Assembly: GCA_934424575.1 (NCBI GenBank)
Contig: CAKRXU010000022.1
Coordinates: 1-46,452 of the forward strand
Length of the DNA stretch: 46,452 nucleotides
DNA from: an uncultured Blautia sp.
GTDB taxonomy: Bacteria > Bacillota > Clostridia > Lachnospirales > Lachnospiraceae
Reading direction: 5' to 3'
Of this stretch, positions 1 to 7,172 are shown one piece after another (within the stretch, counting starts at the first letter, position 1; every line of letters starts with the position of its first letter). The position numbers and the translations under genes were made by a program. The notes under the pieces are model-generated. The model worked only from the letters and a program-made list of their open reading frames with translations, was not told the origin of the DNA and ran no database searches.

Positions 1-19
1 GTGTTTCATCATGTAACAT
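1..19 (-). CDS. Start of a gene leaving the window (partial, unidentified)
   Basis: On the minus strand an ATG at 19-17 is preceded by the ribosome binding site GAGGTG (26-31) with six bases between. Only six codons are inside the window (Met-Leu-His-Asp-Glu-Thr), so the product cannot be identified. An inverted repeat lies just upstream (29-61), the kind of arrangement seen for small self-regulated repressors such as MarR-type proteins; that is inference from the layout only. Confidence 0.45.
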
Positions 20-28
20 AATAATCAC

Positions 29-61
29 CTCTTGACTCTATCATAGACCTGTTGTCAAGAG
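29..61 (-). promoter_or_regulatory. Inverted repeat, candidate operator
   Basis: CTCTTGAC (29-36) and GTCAAGAG (54-61) form a perfect 8-base inverted repeat with a 17-base spacer. On the minus strand a possible -10 (TATGAT, RC of 40-45) lies between the arms and the ribosome binding site of the leftward gene overlaps the proximal arm. A repressor bound here would block that gene. Read on the plus strand it could instead be a weak terminator, since a T-run follows at 69-76. Confidence 0.4.
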
Positions 62-393
62 TGTGCAGTATTTTTTTGGAGTTCTATAATATGCTTCATT
101 TGTTTTGCTTCGCAACAGTTCTTACAAATAATTATAGCATCTAAGTAATTCAGGCTCAATTATTGTTTATTCATTTCTTCAATATCCTAAAAAGCGCTTG
201 CAATACCAACAATTTTATTATACAGTATTATTGTTATTATATTTTGTTAGAACTCAGTATTTTAGGCTTTCTGAGTCTTGGAGTCACAGCGGAAATAATC
301 ACTCTATTTTTAATGATAATACAAATTGTTATCGCTTTAAAGGGAGAGATACCTATGTGTTCAAACAATAAATTGGTGGTATACGGCGCGTAC
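62..393. other. Gene-free AT-rich stretch
   Basis: About 330 bases with no convincing gene. An open frame crosses it on the plus strand but it starts with TTG, has no ribosome binding site and runs through the tRNA-like sequence, so it is not called. The one recognisable site is AAAAAGCGCTTGCA at 189-202, which matches the CcpA operator (cre) consensus TGWAARCGYTWNCW at all but the first two positions; there is no obvious target gene next to it. Confidence 0.4.
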
Positions 394-469
394 GGGGTGG
401 TCAATTTATCTATTCTCCTTAAAATACTGGTTCAAGCGCGCTTAGGAGGTTCAAATCCTCCCCGTCCCG
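394..469 (+). other. tRNA-like 3' end (degenerate tRNA or attachment-site remnant)
   Basis: A textbook T-arm is present: stem GGAGG (445-449), loop TTCAAAT (450-456), stem CCTCC (457-461). The next seven bases CCGTCCC (462-468) pair, using two G-U pairs, with GGGGTGG at 394-400, exactly 76 bases end to end; C393-G469 adds an eighth pair. No acceptable D-arm (no GG dinucleotide in the loop) or anticodon arm could be folded between them, and CCA is not encoded. A rho-independent terminator follows at once. Either a decayed tRNA or the tRNA 3' end kept as an integration site after loss of an element. Confidence 0.35.
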
Positions 470-478
470 ATTATTACA

Positions 479-502
479 GGTTGCCTTTTGCAACCTTTTT
501 TT
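479..502 (+). terminator. Terminator after the tRNA-like sequence
   Basis: AGGTTGC pairs with GCAACCT around a short T-rich loop, followed by a run of seven T. The placement right after the tRNA-like 3' end is how a real tRNA transcript would stop. Confidence 0.75.
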
Positions 503-506
503 ATGT

Positions 507-536
507 CAAAAGACACCAACCTCTCAGTCAGTGTCT
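507..536 (-). terminator. Terminator of the dinB-nudix-AEC operon
   Basis: On the minus strand AGACAC (RC of 531-536) pairs with GTGTCT (RC of 511-516); the stem extends inward with GAC/GTT. A TTTTG tract follows. It lies 30 bases past the stop codon of the AEC transporter. Confidence 0.6.
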
Positions 537-565
537 CAATCTCTCATCTCAATTATTCTATTTTC

Positions 566-1498
566 TCACACCATCATCTCAAACAATCCCACCATCACCG
601 GCATAGTCGCGATCGACAGCAATGTCGTCAGCACATACAGCGAACTGGAATACGCTGCATCTTTATCGTAGAGCTGCGCCATGGAAGTGACAGTTGCGCA
701 GGCTGGCGTTATGGATGCGAGATAGACGGTCAGAAGGATTTGTTTGGAATCCTGTATTCCAGCGAATGTCTGGATCACTTTCATCAATATCAAAACAAAT
801 ACTGGATAAATAAGCAGTCGCAGTGCTGCGGAAAGGTAGCTTCTTTTTCTGGTGAATACGGTCTTCAGTGGAACTTCTGCGATGACCATTCCTGCCAGGA
901 GCATGCCAAGTGGACCAATCATGTTGTTCATCATATTCAAGACGTCTTGGGCTCCGGAGGGGAGCTGGATTCGGAAGATGAACAGTACTACTCCGGCTAT
1001 GATGGAGATGATATTTACATTCAGAAGTACTTTTTTCCACTCCAGTTTATCTTCTTCACAGAGCATATTTTTGCAGTGTGTCCAGATCAGGATGAGCTGG
1101 ACGGCGATGTAGGCGCTGGAGTAAATGACGTAGTCCTGACCGAGTAATTCCTGTACCAGCGGGATTACGAGGATTCCTGCGTTTGAGTAGATGATCGTTG
1201 CGCGTTCGATCACGTCCAGATGGAGGGGCTTTTTTAAGATTGCGGTGAGGAGCAGAAACAGGATATGTACTGCGACTGCTGCCGCGCATGCCAGAAGCAG
1301 TCCTTTCTGAACATCGGGTGTGTATTCTACCTGAAAGGCATTCAGGATCACGCACGGAATGACCAGATAAACCATGATCACGGACACGCTTTTGCTCTCC
1401 GAGGACTTCATCAATCCTGCTTTTACAACTGCATATCCCATAAACATGATCACAAAAAGCTTTATGATTTCTTCCATTAATAATAAACTGATCTGCAT
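566..1498 (-). CDS. AEC family transporter (auxin efflux carrier / malate permease type)
   Basis: A 310-residue, very hydrophobic protein with about ten predicted membrane segments from the first residues to the end, fitting the usual size of AEC carriers (roughly 300-320 residues). The N-terminal helix pattern with a conserved MGY near residue 21 and the C-terminal TPACATVTSMAQLY segment are typical of the second helical half of these proteins. The family exports or exchanges organic acids and similar anions; the substrate here cannot be told. It is the last gene of a three-gene operon: its ATG is two bases past the stop codon of the nudix gene, and its ribosome binding site (AGGTG) is inside the end of that gene, suggesting coupled translation. 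Confidence 0.88.
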   Translation of the reverse strand: MQISLLLMEEIIKLFVIMFMGYAVVKAGLMKSSESKSVSVIMVYLVIPCVILNAFQVEYTPDVQKGLLLACAAAVAVHILFLLLTAILKKPLHLDVIERATIIYSNAGILVIPLVQELLGQDYVIYSSAYIAVQLILIWTHCKNMLCEEDKLEWKKVLLNVNIISIIAGVVLFIFRIQLPSGAQDVLNMMNNMIGPLGMLLAGMVIAEVPLKTVFTRKRSYLSAALRLLIYPVFVLILMKVIQTFAGIQDSKQILLTVYLASITPACATVTSMAQLYDKDAAYSSSLYVLTTLLSIATMPVMVGLFEMMV

Positions 1499-1501
1499 TT
1501 T

Positions 1502-2059
1502 TTACACCTGTTTCTCTCTCAAAAATTTCCTCACCACCTCAAACCCACCGCCCGGAACGCAGAATCTGTCCCTGGATTTCTGGCATTCTCTGTAGGTTTC
1601 TTCCAGGTCAAACCATTCTACAGATTCTACTTCTTCTTTCTGTAAGACCAGAGTATGGATGCCCACCGGCTGGCTGTAGATGTAGACGAATGCGATTTCT
1701 TCGTCGCGGAACATTTTACCGTGGAATTCTTTGGCAAAGGAGATGGGGAAGGTTCCTGCGAACTGGAGCTGGTCCGGGGCTGCCTGGATGCCGAGTTCTT
1801 CGTGGAGTTCGCGGATTGCGGATTCCAGCGGCTCATCTCCTGCCTGGATATGGCCTGCAGATGAGGTGTCGAATTTGCCGGGGAAGGAGTCTTTGTTCAT
1901 GGAGCGTTTCTGAAGTAAAACCTGTGTTCTGCCATCTTTTTTGCGGATGATCCAGATGTGGGCGGTTCGGTGAGGGATGCCTTCTGCGTGTGCTTTCTCG
2001 CGGGTTACTGTCCTGCCTGTTGGATTGCCTTCTTTATCTATGATGTCAAATATTTCCAT
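1502..2059 (-). CDS. NUDIX hydrolase, isopentenyl-diphosphate isomerase-like (YfcD type)
   Basis: A 185-residue protein. The N-terminus (EIFDIIDKEGNPTGR, then an HRTAHIWI segment) is the lead-in seen in the IDI/YfcD-like nudix branch. The nudix box is at about residues 69-91: GHIQAGD...RELHEELGI, fitting G-x5-E-x7-REUxEExGU except that the first Glu is Asp. These enzymes hydrolyse nucleoside-diphosphate-linked compounds; no specific substrate is indicated. The start overlaps the end of dinB by 14 bases and has AAAGG upstream. Being co-transcribed with a DNA polymerase would suit a role in cleaning damaged nucleotides, but that is only a guess; IPP isomerase is less likely because the family is split this way in many Clostridia. 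Confidence 0.88.
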   Translation of the reverse strand: MEIFDIIDKEGNPTGRTVTREKAHAEGIPHRTAHIWIIRKKDGRTQVLLQKRSMNKDSFPGKFDTSSAGHIQAGDEPLESAIRELHEELGIQAAPDQLQFAGTFPISFAKEFHGKMFRDEEIAFVYIYSQPVGIHTLVLQKEEVESVEWFDLEETYRECQKSRDRFCVPGGGFEVVRKFLREKQV

Positions 2060-3332
2060 TATCTGTGCCTTTCTTCGCTTGTTTTCCGCGTCTTGTCTCG
2101 AGTTCGTTCTGCATCTGTGCGCGGGCTTTTCGTGCGATGCCGGAGTTGCTGTTCATGATGCTCGCGCGGGTGATCTTGTCATTGCCGTATTTCTGCCGGA
2201 TCGTATCTAGTGCGGCATCCAGTTTCCTGTGACGTTCTTTGTTTTCGGTATTTTCAAACAGGGATAACTGTTCGTATTCGTCGTCGGAAAGGTTCGTGAG
2301 TGCTACTCCGATCAGCCGGAGGGGTTCGCCTTTCCAGAATTCGCGGAATAGTTTTTTGGCCTGTTTGTAGATCTCGTCGGTCACATCCGTTGCACTCTGG
2401 AAGGTTGCCTGGTGGGATTTTTTCTTGAAGTCCAGGGTGCGGAAGGTGACGGCTACGGACAGGCATTTTTTCTGCTGTCTTCGCATTCTTGTTGCTACGA
2501 TGTCACACTGTTCCAGAAGGATTGGGAAGACCTGTTCCAGTGAGGTAATATCTTCGTTAAAGGTAGTCTCTGCGCTGAATCCCTTGGCTTCATCTGCCTG
2601 TTCTTTGACCGGGGAATCGTCGATCCCGAGGGCATACTGGTAAAGCTGATGACCGTTTTTGTTACCCAGTAGTGCCTGGATATCAGACTCTTTTGCGCGG
2701 GCGAGATCACCTATTGTGTGGATACCGACTTCGTTTAATTTTCTCTCGGATGCCTTTCCAAGAAAAAGCAGATTTCTGATAGGAAGCGACCACATTTTTG
2801 TCTCGATTTCATCTGGAAAAAGGGTGTGGACTTTATCTGGTTTTTCAAAATCGGAGGCCATTTTTGCCAGCAGTTTGTTGGTGGATATGCCCACATTTAC
2901 GGTAAATCCCAGTTCTCTGTGTATCCTGTCTTTGATCTCATGGGCGGCTGCGATCGGGTCCGGATAAAGCAGGGACATTCCTGTCATATCAAGAAAAACT
3001 TCATCGATGGAAAAAGATTCCATGATCGGTGTATACGAAGCACAGATTTCTTTGAAAGCTCTGGAGCATTTCACATAGAGCTCAAAATCACTCTGTACGA
3101 TCACGAGATCCGGGCATTTCCGAAGTGCCATAGCCATCGGTTCTCCTGTCTGGATCCCGTATTTCTTTGCCGGAATTGATTTCGCTACTACGATTCCCGT
3201 ACGCTTCTTCGGGTCGCCTCCGATACACGCCGGAATATCTCTCAGATCCGGAAGACCTTCTTTGACTCTCCGTGTCGATTCCCATGAGAGGAATGCACTG
3301 TTTACATCTATATGAAAAATTAAACGACTCAT
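2046..3332 (-). CDS. dinB: DNA polymerase IV (Y family, translesion)
   Basis: 428 residues, in the usual range for DinB. The catalytic carboxylates are visible: Asp9 in HIDVNSAF, and Asp110-Glu111 in SFSIDEVFLDMTG. A palm-finger segment (GGDPKKRTGIVVAKS, about 39-52), the helix-hairpin-helix region (about 180-225) and a little-finger domain (about 240-360) follow in order. The last 70 residues are basic and could contain a clamp-binding motif; QLSLFE near residue 350 fits the QxxLF sliding-clamp motif. It copies past lesions with low fidelity. First gene of an operon with nudix and AEC genes, driven by an extended -10 promoter at 3374-3382. Confidence 0.95.
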   Translation of the reverse strand: MSRLIFHIDVNSAFLSWESTRRVKEGLPDLRDIPACIGGDPKKRTGIVVAKSIPAKKYGIQTGEPMAMALRKCPDLVIVQSDFELYVKCSRAFKEICASYTPIMESFSIDEVFLDMTGMSLLYPDPIAAAHEIKDRIHRELGFTVNVGISTNKLLAKMASDFEKPDKVHTLFPDEIETKMWSLPIRNLLFLGKASERKLNEVGIHTIGDLARAKESDIQALLGNKNGHQLYQYALGIDDSPVKEQADEAKGFSAETTFNEDITSLEQVFPILLEQCDIVATRMRRQQKKCLSVAVTFRTLDFKKKSHQATFQSATDVTDEIYKQAKKLFREFWKGEPLRLIGVALTNLSDDEYEQLSLFENTENKERHRKLDAALDTIRQKYGNDKITRASIMNSNSGIARKARAQMQNELETRRGKQAKKGTDNGNI

Positions 3333-3373
3333 ATCTTTTTTCTCATTTCATCATTCACATAATTTTTTCTTTC

Positions 3374-3382
3374 ATTATAACA
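3374..3382 (-). promoter_or_regulatory. Extended -10 promoter of dinB operon
   Basis: On the minus strand TGT-TATAAT (RC of 3374-3382), about 40 bases ahead of the dinB ATG. No good -35 hexamer is present, as is usual for extended -10 promoters. No LexA-type box was recognised. Confidence 0.55.
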
Positions 3383-3420
3383 TGATGCATCAGAAACCAT
3401 CTGTGAAATTTTATATTTTT

Positions 3421-4125
3421 CTATTCTTTTTTCCGGTATTTTGTTCTGAGAAGCCATTTCTGGTCAATGACTCTGAGTTCTTCTCCGAACCGGATATGAA
3501 GAGTCACAGAGCCTGTTCCCTGTTCGATTTTTTCGATACATCCTTCTCCGAATTTCGGGTGCATGATTCTTTCTCCCACCTCATATTTCACGATACTTGC
3601 CTGACTGCTTTTGTGCTCCTGCTGTCTCCGGTATGTGTCACAGATCGCCACAGTCTTGTCGTGGATCGGGCTTTTGAGTTTCTTTTCGTAGTCATGTTTC
3701 ATCAGGGCTTCCCCTGCCTTGTAGTAAGGTGTCGGCGCGGCCCCTACCAGAGAACAGCAGTATTTCCACGCGCTTCCGTGAAGTCCCGGCTGCCACTGGT
3801 ATTCTTTTGGAATTGGGATGTGGTGTTCCATGTAGTGGGCATATTCGTGTCGATAGAGATCCATGCGGTCTTCTTTTTTTAGAGGATTTTTGACTCCATA
3901 TCCTACAAAGAGCAGGGAAAAATGAAAATGTTCTTTTTCATGATGTCCATCTCTTGTATAAGAACCCAGGGTGTCTGTTTCGAATCCGAACGTAATCGGA
4001 ATCTGGGCTCCGCGAAGGTGAAATTTACGGTCCAGTTCCCGGTAAAGTGCGCGGATCTGTGCGGTCAGTATTGTAGTTTCTTTCTGTAATGCTGCATACA
4101 GTTCTGTATAATTTCTATTATCCAT
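3421..4125 (-). CDS. SprT-like zinc metalloprotease with C-terminal PcrA/UvrD Tudor-like domain
   Basis: Start chosen at 4125, where GGAGGG sits six bases upstream; the frame opens ten codons earlier without a site. The 234-residue protein has the zinc motif HEYAH at residues 93-97 and HGSAW at about 116-120, the two signatures of SprT/Spartan-type proteases. From about residue 182 to the end a second module (VGERIMHPKFGEGCIEKI...TLHIRFGEELRV) resembles the Tudor-like domain at the C-terminus of PcrA/UvrD helicases, which binds RNA polymerase. SprT-family proteins cut proteins trapped on DNA, so a polymerase-binding tail would be meaningful, but that is inference. Single gene with its own promoter (4190-4218). 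Confidence 0.75.
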   Translation of the reverse strand: MDNRNYTELYAALQKETTILTAQIRALYRELDRKFHLRGAQIPITFGFETDTLGSYTRDGHHEKEHFHFSLLFVGYGVKNPLKKEDRMDLYRHEYAHYMEHHIPIPKEYQWQPGLHGSAWKYCCSLVGAAPTPYYKAGEALMKHDYEKKLKSPIHDKTVAICDTYRRQQEHKSSQASIVKYEVGERIMHPKFGEGCIEKIEQGTGSVTLHIRFGEELRVIDQKWLLRTKYRKKE

Positions 4126-4189
4126 GATCCCTCCATTTATCTTCTCGTTCATCACAAAAATCCATTCATAACTTTTTTACTGATTTCCT

Positions 4190-4218
4190 ATCATATACTG
4201 AACTTCTGAATCTGTAAA
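4190..4218 (-). promoter_or_regulatory. Sigma-A-type promoter of the SprT-like gene
   Basis: Minus strand TTTACA (RC of 4213-4218), 17-base spacer, TATGAT (RC of 4190-4195), about 65 bases before the chosen start. A TTGACA further upstream offers an alternative -35 with a poorer -10. Confidence 0.45.
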
Positions 4219-4276
4219 CAAAAATATTGACTGCTGTCAACAGACGCACCATTGATACTTTCTCGATATGCAATGC

Positions 4277-4321
4277 AAAAAAACAGGACAGCCCATAGCT
4301 TTCACTACTGCTGTCCCGTTT
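4277..4321 (-). terminator. Terminator of the GH78-HPr-GH3 operon
   Basis: Minus strand AAACGGGACAGC pairs with GCTGTCCTGTTT (one C-A mismatch) around a 17-base loop, followed directly by a run of T. It begins 17 bases after the GH3 stop codon. Confidence 0.85.
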
Positions 4322-4337
4322 CTATCTCATTTATTTT

Positions 4338-6845
4338 TTACTGAAGATACTGGTTAGATTTCCAGATCACGCTCACCAGTCGTGCGATACACGCTTTCAG
4401 GTCTTCGATCTTAAGAGTTCCCTCTGCCAGTTCTTTGTGCATATTATCGTGATCTCCGAAGCATCCCGGCATTACCAGGTCGTTTCCTGCTCTCATGCAG
4501 CCGGATGCTGTACAGTTATCTCCCTGTTCTGTAGTCGTCCAGTCTGTCATGATCGCACCTTTGAATCCCCATTCATTTCTTGCGGACTCTGTGCAGAGAT
4601 CATAGTTGTTTGCTGCATGAACACCATTGATCAGGTTGTAGCTGGTCATGATGGACATCGGCTGTGCCTGTCTGATCGCGATCTCGAATCCTTTCAGATA
4701 AACCTCGCGAAGTGCACGCTCAGATACAACGCTGTCTGATCCCATACGGTTGTCTTCCTGATTGTTGCATGCAAAATGTTTGATCGTTGTTCCACATCCA
4801 TAATTGGACTGCACGCCCTCTGTCATAGCTGCTGCGATCGTTCCGGATACATATGGGTCCTCTGAGTAGTACTCGAAGTTTCTTCCACAGAGCGGATTTC
4901 TGTGGATGTTCATTCCCGGTGCCAGCCAGAGTGTCACGCCGAAGTGCTCCATCTCGGTTCCGATCATTGCTCCGACTTCGCGGATCAGCTCCTGGTTCCA
5001 GGTCTGTGCAAGCAGAGTTCCTACCGGAATCGCTGTACAGTACTGATAATATCTTTCTCCCGGAAGTTCCCTGGAATCATCATAGAATAATCCACCTTCC
5101 AGACTGAATTCGAACGGCATGCTGACAATGCTGCCTTCATTGACATGATAATATTTCATCAGTCGAAGTCCTGCCGGTCCGTCTGCAAGGACGATGCTTG
5201 CAAGTCCTTTATCTACAGCACAGCGGTGTGTCTCTCCTGCAGAACCCGGAACAGAAATGCCTGCTGCCCCAAGGTTTCCCCCCTGTGCTTTGCCCGGGTC
5301 TCCGGCTGCCAGATCAATCAGTTCTTCTTCTGTCAGGGTATTTACGAAATCCATTGCCTCTCTCTCATAGAGGTCGGCATTTTTCTTATATTCTACAGTC
5401 TCTGTCGTAATGTCTGCCGCATGAAGTTCCAGAACGGTCATCGCCTGCTCTCCGGCAAGTTTCTCTGCTGTTTCTGTGCGTTTTGCTGTTCTGGATGGTT
5501 CCTGTACGATTTCTTCCAGATCCTGTTTCAATGGGAAGAGGTTTTTGACCTGACGTTTCGTCACTTTGGCATCCAGTTTCATGCCTCCACAGAGTTTCGC
5601 ACTGGCAAGGCTGTTTCCGATCCAGATGCCGTAGAAGCCTTTTTCCAGGATCCATGCTGCACTCTCTTCATCGTAGGAAGTCAGTGCATCTACTGTCACT
5701 TCCATGGTGACTTCTTCTGTTTCGCCAGGTTTCAGTTCGGCAGTCTTGGCGTAAGCTGCCAGACGGTGTGCTTCTTTTTCCAGAGTGCCTCCCGGCAGGG
5801 ATGCATAGACCTGTACGACTTCTTTGCCAGACACTTTGCCTGTGTTCTTTACAGATGCTGAAATGCTGATCTTTTCAGCGGATATTTTTACCAGACGGTA
5901 GTTGCTTATCTCAAAGTCTGTATAGGAAAGTCCATATCCGAAGCCATAGCGGACCGGAACTTCAAAGGTATCGAAATAACGGTATCCTACATAAATTCCC
6001 TCTTCGTAAAGCTCGGTCTGCACATTTCCGTTATTATGTGAAAACTTCTCAGAATTCGGATAATCCTCATATTCATATGCCCAGGTATCTGCAAGTTTGC
6101 CGGATGGATTTACCTTGCCGGAAAGGATGTCGGCAACTGCATTTCCACCTTCCATGCCAGGCTGTACGATCACCAGAAGTGCTTTGATGTTCTCGAATTC
6201 ATCCATGAAGGAAAGATCCACCTGTGCGCCTGCATTGATCAGAACAATGACATTTTTGTAATATGCGCAGATGTCTGCAAGTATCTGGTATTCATCGTCG
6301 CTCAGATAATAATCGCCCTTGTCAGCGGTACGGTCGGAACCTTCTCCTGCAATCCGGCTCAGGACATAGATTGCTGTGTCTGCGTCCTCAGCTGGTTTCT
6401 GTACCTGATCTCCTGCCGGCATTTTGAATGGAGTGGTGCTGTATACAGAAAAGAAATCCATGGTGTCCGCGCCTTCACCTGTTTTTGAAAGGATACTTCT
6501 CTTCCATTCCTGGCGTGCATTCTCGTAGATCTTGTCGTAACTTGCGATCCAGTCTTCTGTTGTCACCTGAAATCCGGCGTTCTTGATTCCCTGGAAAACG
6601 GAAACATTTTCACGTTCATTGACATCTCCGGAACCTGTTCCTCCTTTGATGGTCCTTCCTGCGCCTGCGCCATAAAGTGCAACGTTGCTTCCGGCTTTCA
6701 GGGGAAGAAGATTGTCTTCGTTCTTAAGAAGGACGATTCCTTCTGCTGCCGCACGGCGTGCAACCTTGCGGTGTTCTTTCTCCCATGGCTGAACTTCCGG
6801 ATCTGTGGTGCCGGAAAATGTTCTCTCTTTCAAAATTCGTGTCAT
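4338..6845 (-). CDS. Glycoside hydrolase family 3 beta-glucosidase with inverted domain order
   Basis: 835 residues, cytoplasmic (no signal peptide). Domain order is reversed from ordinary GH3: the C-terminal alpha/beta sandwich comes first (about 30-310, with GEGSDR at 167-172, where Glu168 would be the acid/base, and FGYGLSYTDFE near 305), then a fibronectin-III-like domain (about 315-415), a linker, and finally the TIM-barrel catalytic domain (about 490-835) with IKHFACNNQE and the nucleophile Asp768 in IMTDW. This inverted layout is known from Ruminococcus albus and Butyrivibrio fibrisolvens beta-glucosidases. It removes beta-linked sugars from short oligosaccharides. The start lies nine bases after the HPr-like gene, whose end carries its ribosome binding site; last gene of the operon. 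Confidence 0.92.
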   Translation of the reverse strand: MTRILKERTFSGTTDPEVQPWEKEHRKVARRAAAEGIVLLKNEDNLLPLKAGSNVALYGAGAGRTIKGGTGSGDVNERENVSVFQGIKNAGFQVTTEDWIASYDKIYENARQEWKRSILSKTGEGADTMDFFSVYSTTPFKMPAGDQVQKPAEDADTAIYVLSRIAGEGSDRTADKGDYYLSDDEYQILADICAYYKNVIVLINAGAQVDLSFMDEFENIKALLVIVQPGMEGGNAVADILSGKVNPSGKLADTWAYEYEDYPNSEKFSHNNGNVQTELYEEGIYVGYRYFDTFEVPVRYGFGYGLSYTDFEISNYRLVKISAEKISISASVKNTGKVSGKEVVQVYASLPGGTLEKEAHRLAAYAKTAELKPGETEEVTMEVTVDALTSYDEESAAWILEKGFYGIWIGNSLASAKLCGGMKLDAKVTKRQVKNLFPLKQDLEEIVQEPSRTAKRTETAEKLAGEQAMTVLELHAADITTETVEYKKNADLYEREAMDFVNTLTEEELIDLAAGDPGKAQGGNLGAAGISVPGSAGETHRCAVDKGLASIVLADGPAGLRLMKYYHVNEGSIVSMPFEFSLEGGLFYDDSRELPGERYYQYCTAIPVGTLLAQTWNQELIREVGAMIGTEMEHFGVTLWLAPGMNIHRNPLCGRNFEYYSEDPYVSGTIAAAMTEGVQSNYGCGTTIKHFACNNQEDNRMGSDSVVSERALREVYLKGFEIAIRQAQPMSIMTSYNLINGVHAANNYDLCTESARNEWGFKGAIMTDWTTTEQGDNCTASGCMRAGNDLVMPGCFGDHDNMHKELAEGTLKIEDLKACIARLVSVIWKSNQYLQ

Positions 6846-6854
6846 GATTATTCC

Positions 6855-7088
6855 TTATTCCTCTCCGATAAAATCTGCAAATGTTTCTTTTATTTTCTGC
6901 TCATCCTCCGTACCTGCATTCAGGATCAGCGGTTTGCTTAAGTCCAGGCTGAAAATTCCCATGATGGATTTTGCATCTACATAATATTTACCGCTCTGCA
7001 GATCCATATCACAGTCAAATTTACTGCAAAGTTTGTTAAATTTATCTGCGTCCTGCATAGATACGAGCTTTACTGTTAATTTTACCAT
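6855..7088 (-). CDS. HPr-like protein lacking the catalytic histidine
   Basis: A 77-residue protein with the HPr fold pattern: strand, helix, then DAKSIMGIFSLDLSKP at residues 38-53, which matches the HPr segment around the regulatory serine (Ser41 here, Ser46 in Bacillus HPr). The stretch that should carry the phosphorylated His of the GIHARPA motif (about residues 9-16) reads VSMQDADK: no His. It therefore cannot relay phosphate in the PTS, but could be phosphorylated on Ser by HPr kinase and act as a CcpA cofactor, as Crh does in Bacillus. It is sandwiched between two glycosidase genes and co-transcribed with them. Ribosome binding site AAGGAG precedes the start. Family assignment is firm; function is inference. 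Confidence 0.85.
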   Translation of the reverse strand: MVKLTVKLVSMQDADKFNKLCSKFDCDMDLQSGKYYVDAKSIMGIFSLDLSKPLILNAGTEDEQKIKETFADFIGEE

Positions 7089-7118
7089 AATCTGACTCCT
7101 TTTTCACGCTTTTATTCA

Positions 7119-7169
7119 GGCGGATCTTTCGACCCGCCCTGCTTATTGCTTTTCGCAATTGAAGCAGGG
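7119..7169 (-). repeat. Two adjacent hairpins between GH78 and HPr-like genes
   Basis: Hairpin A at 7119-7138: GGCGG...CCGCC with loop TTTC. Hairpin B at 7137-7169: CCCTGCTT...AAGCAGGG with a second inner stem ATTGC/GCAAT. They fill the 84-base gap directly after the GH78-like stop codon. There is no T-run, so they are not a simple terminator; they may set mRNA stability or be part of a dispersed palindromic repeat. Confidence 0.6.
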
Positions 7170-7172
7170 GAC

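Noticed and set aside
394..469. Calling a complete, functional tRNA
   Set aside because: No D-arm or anticodon arm folds; Leu(UAA), Sec and class II layouts were tried and did not fit.
163..606. Plus-strand open frame at the left end
   Set aside because: TTG start, no ribosome binding site, and it runs through the tRNA-like arm and a terminator; the GGSNPPRPD stretch is just translated tRNA.
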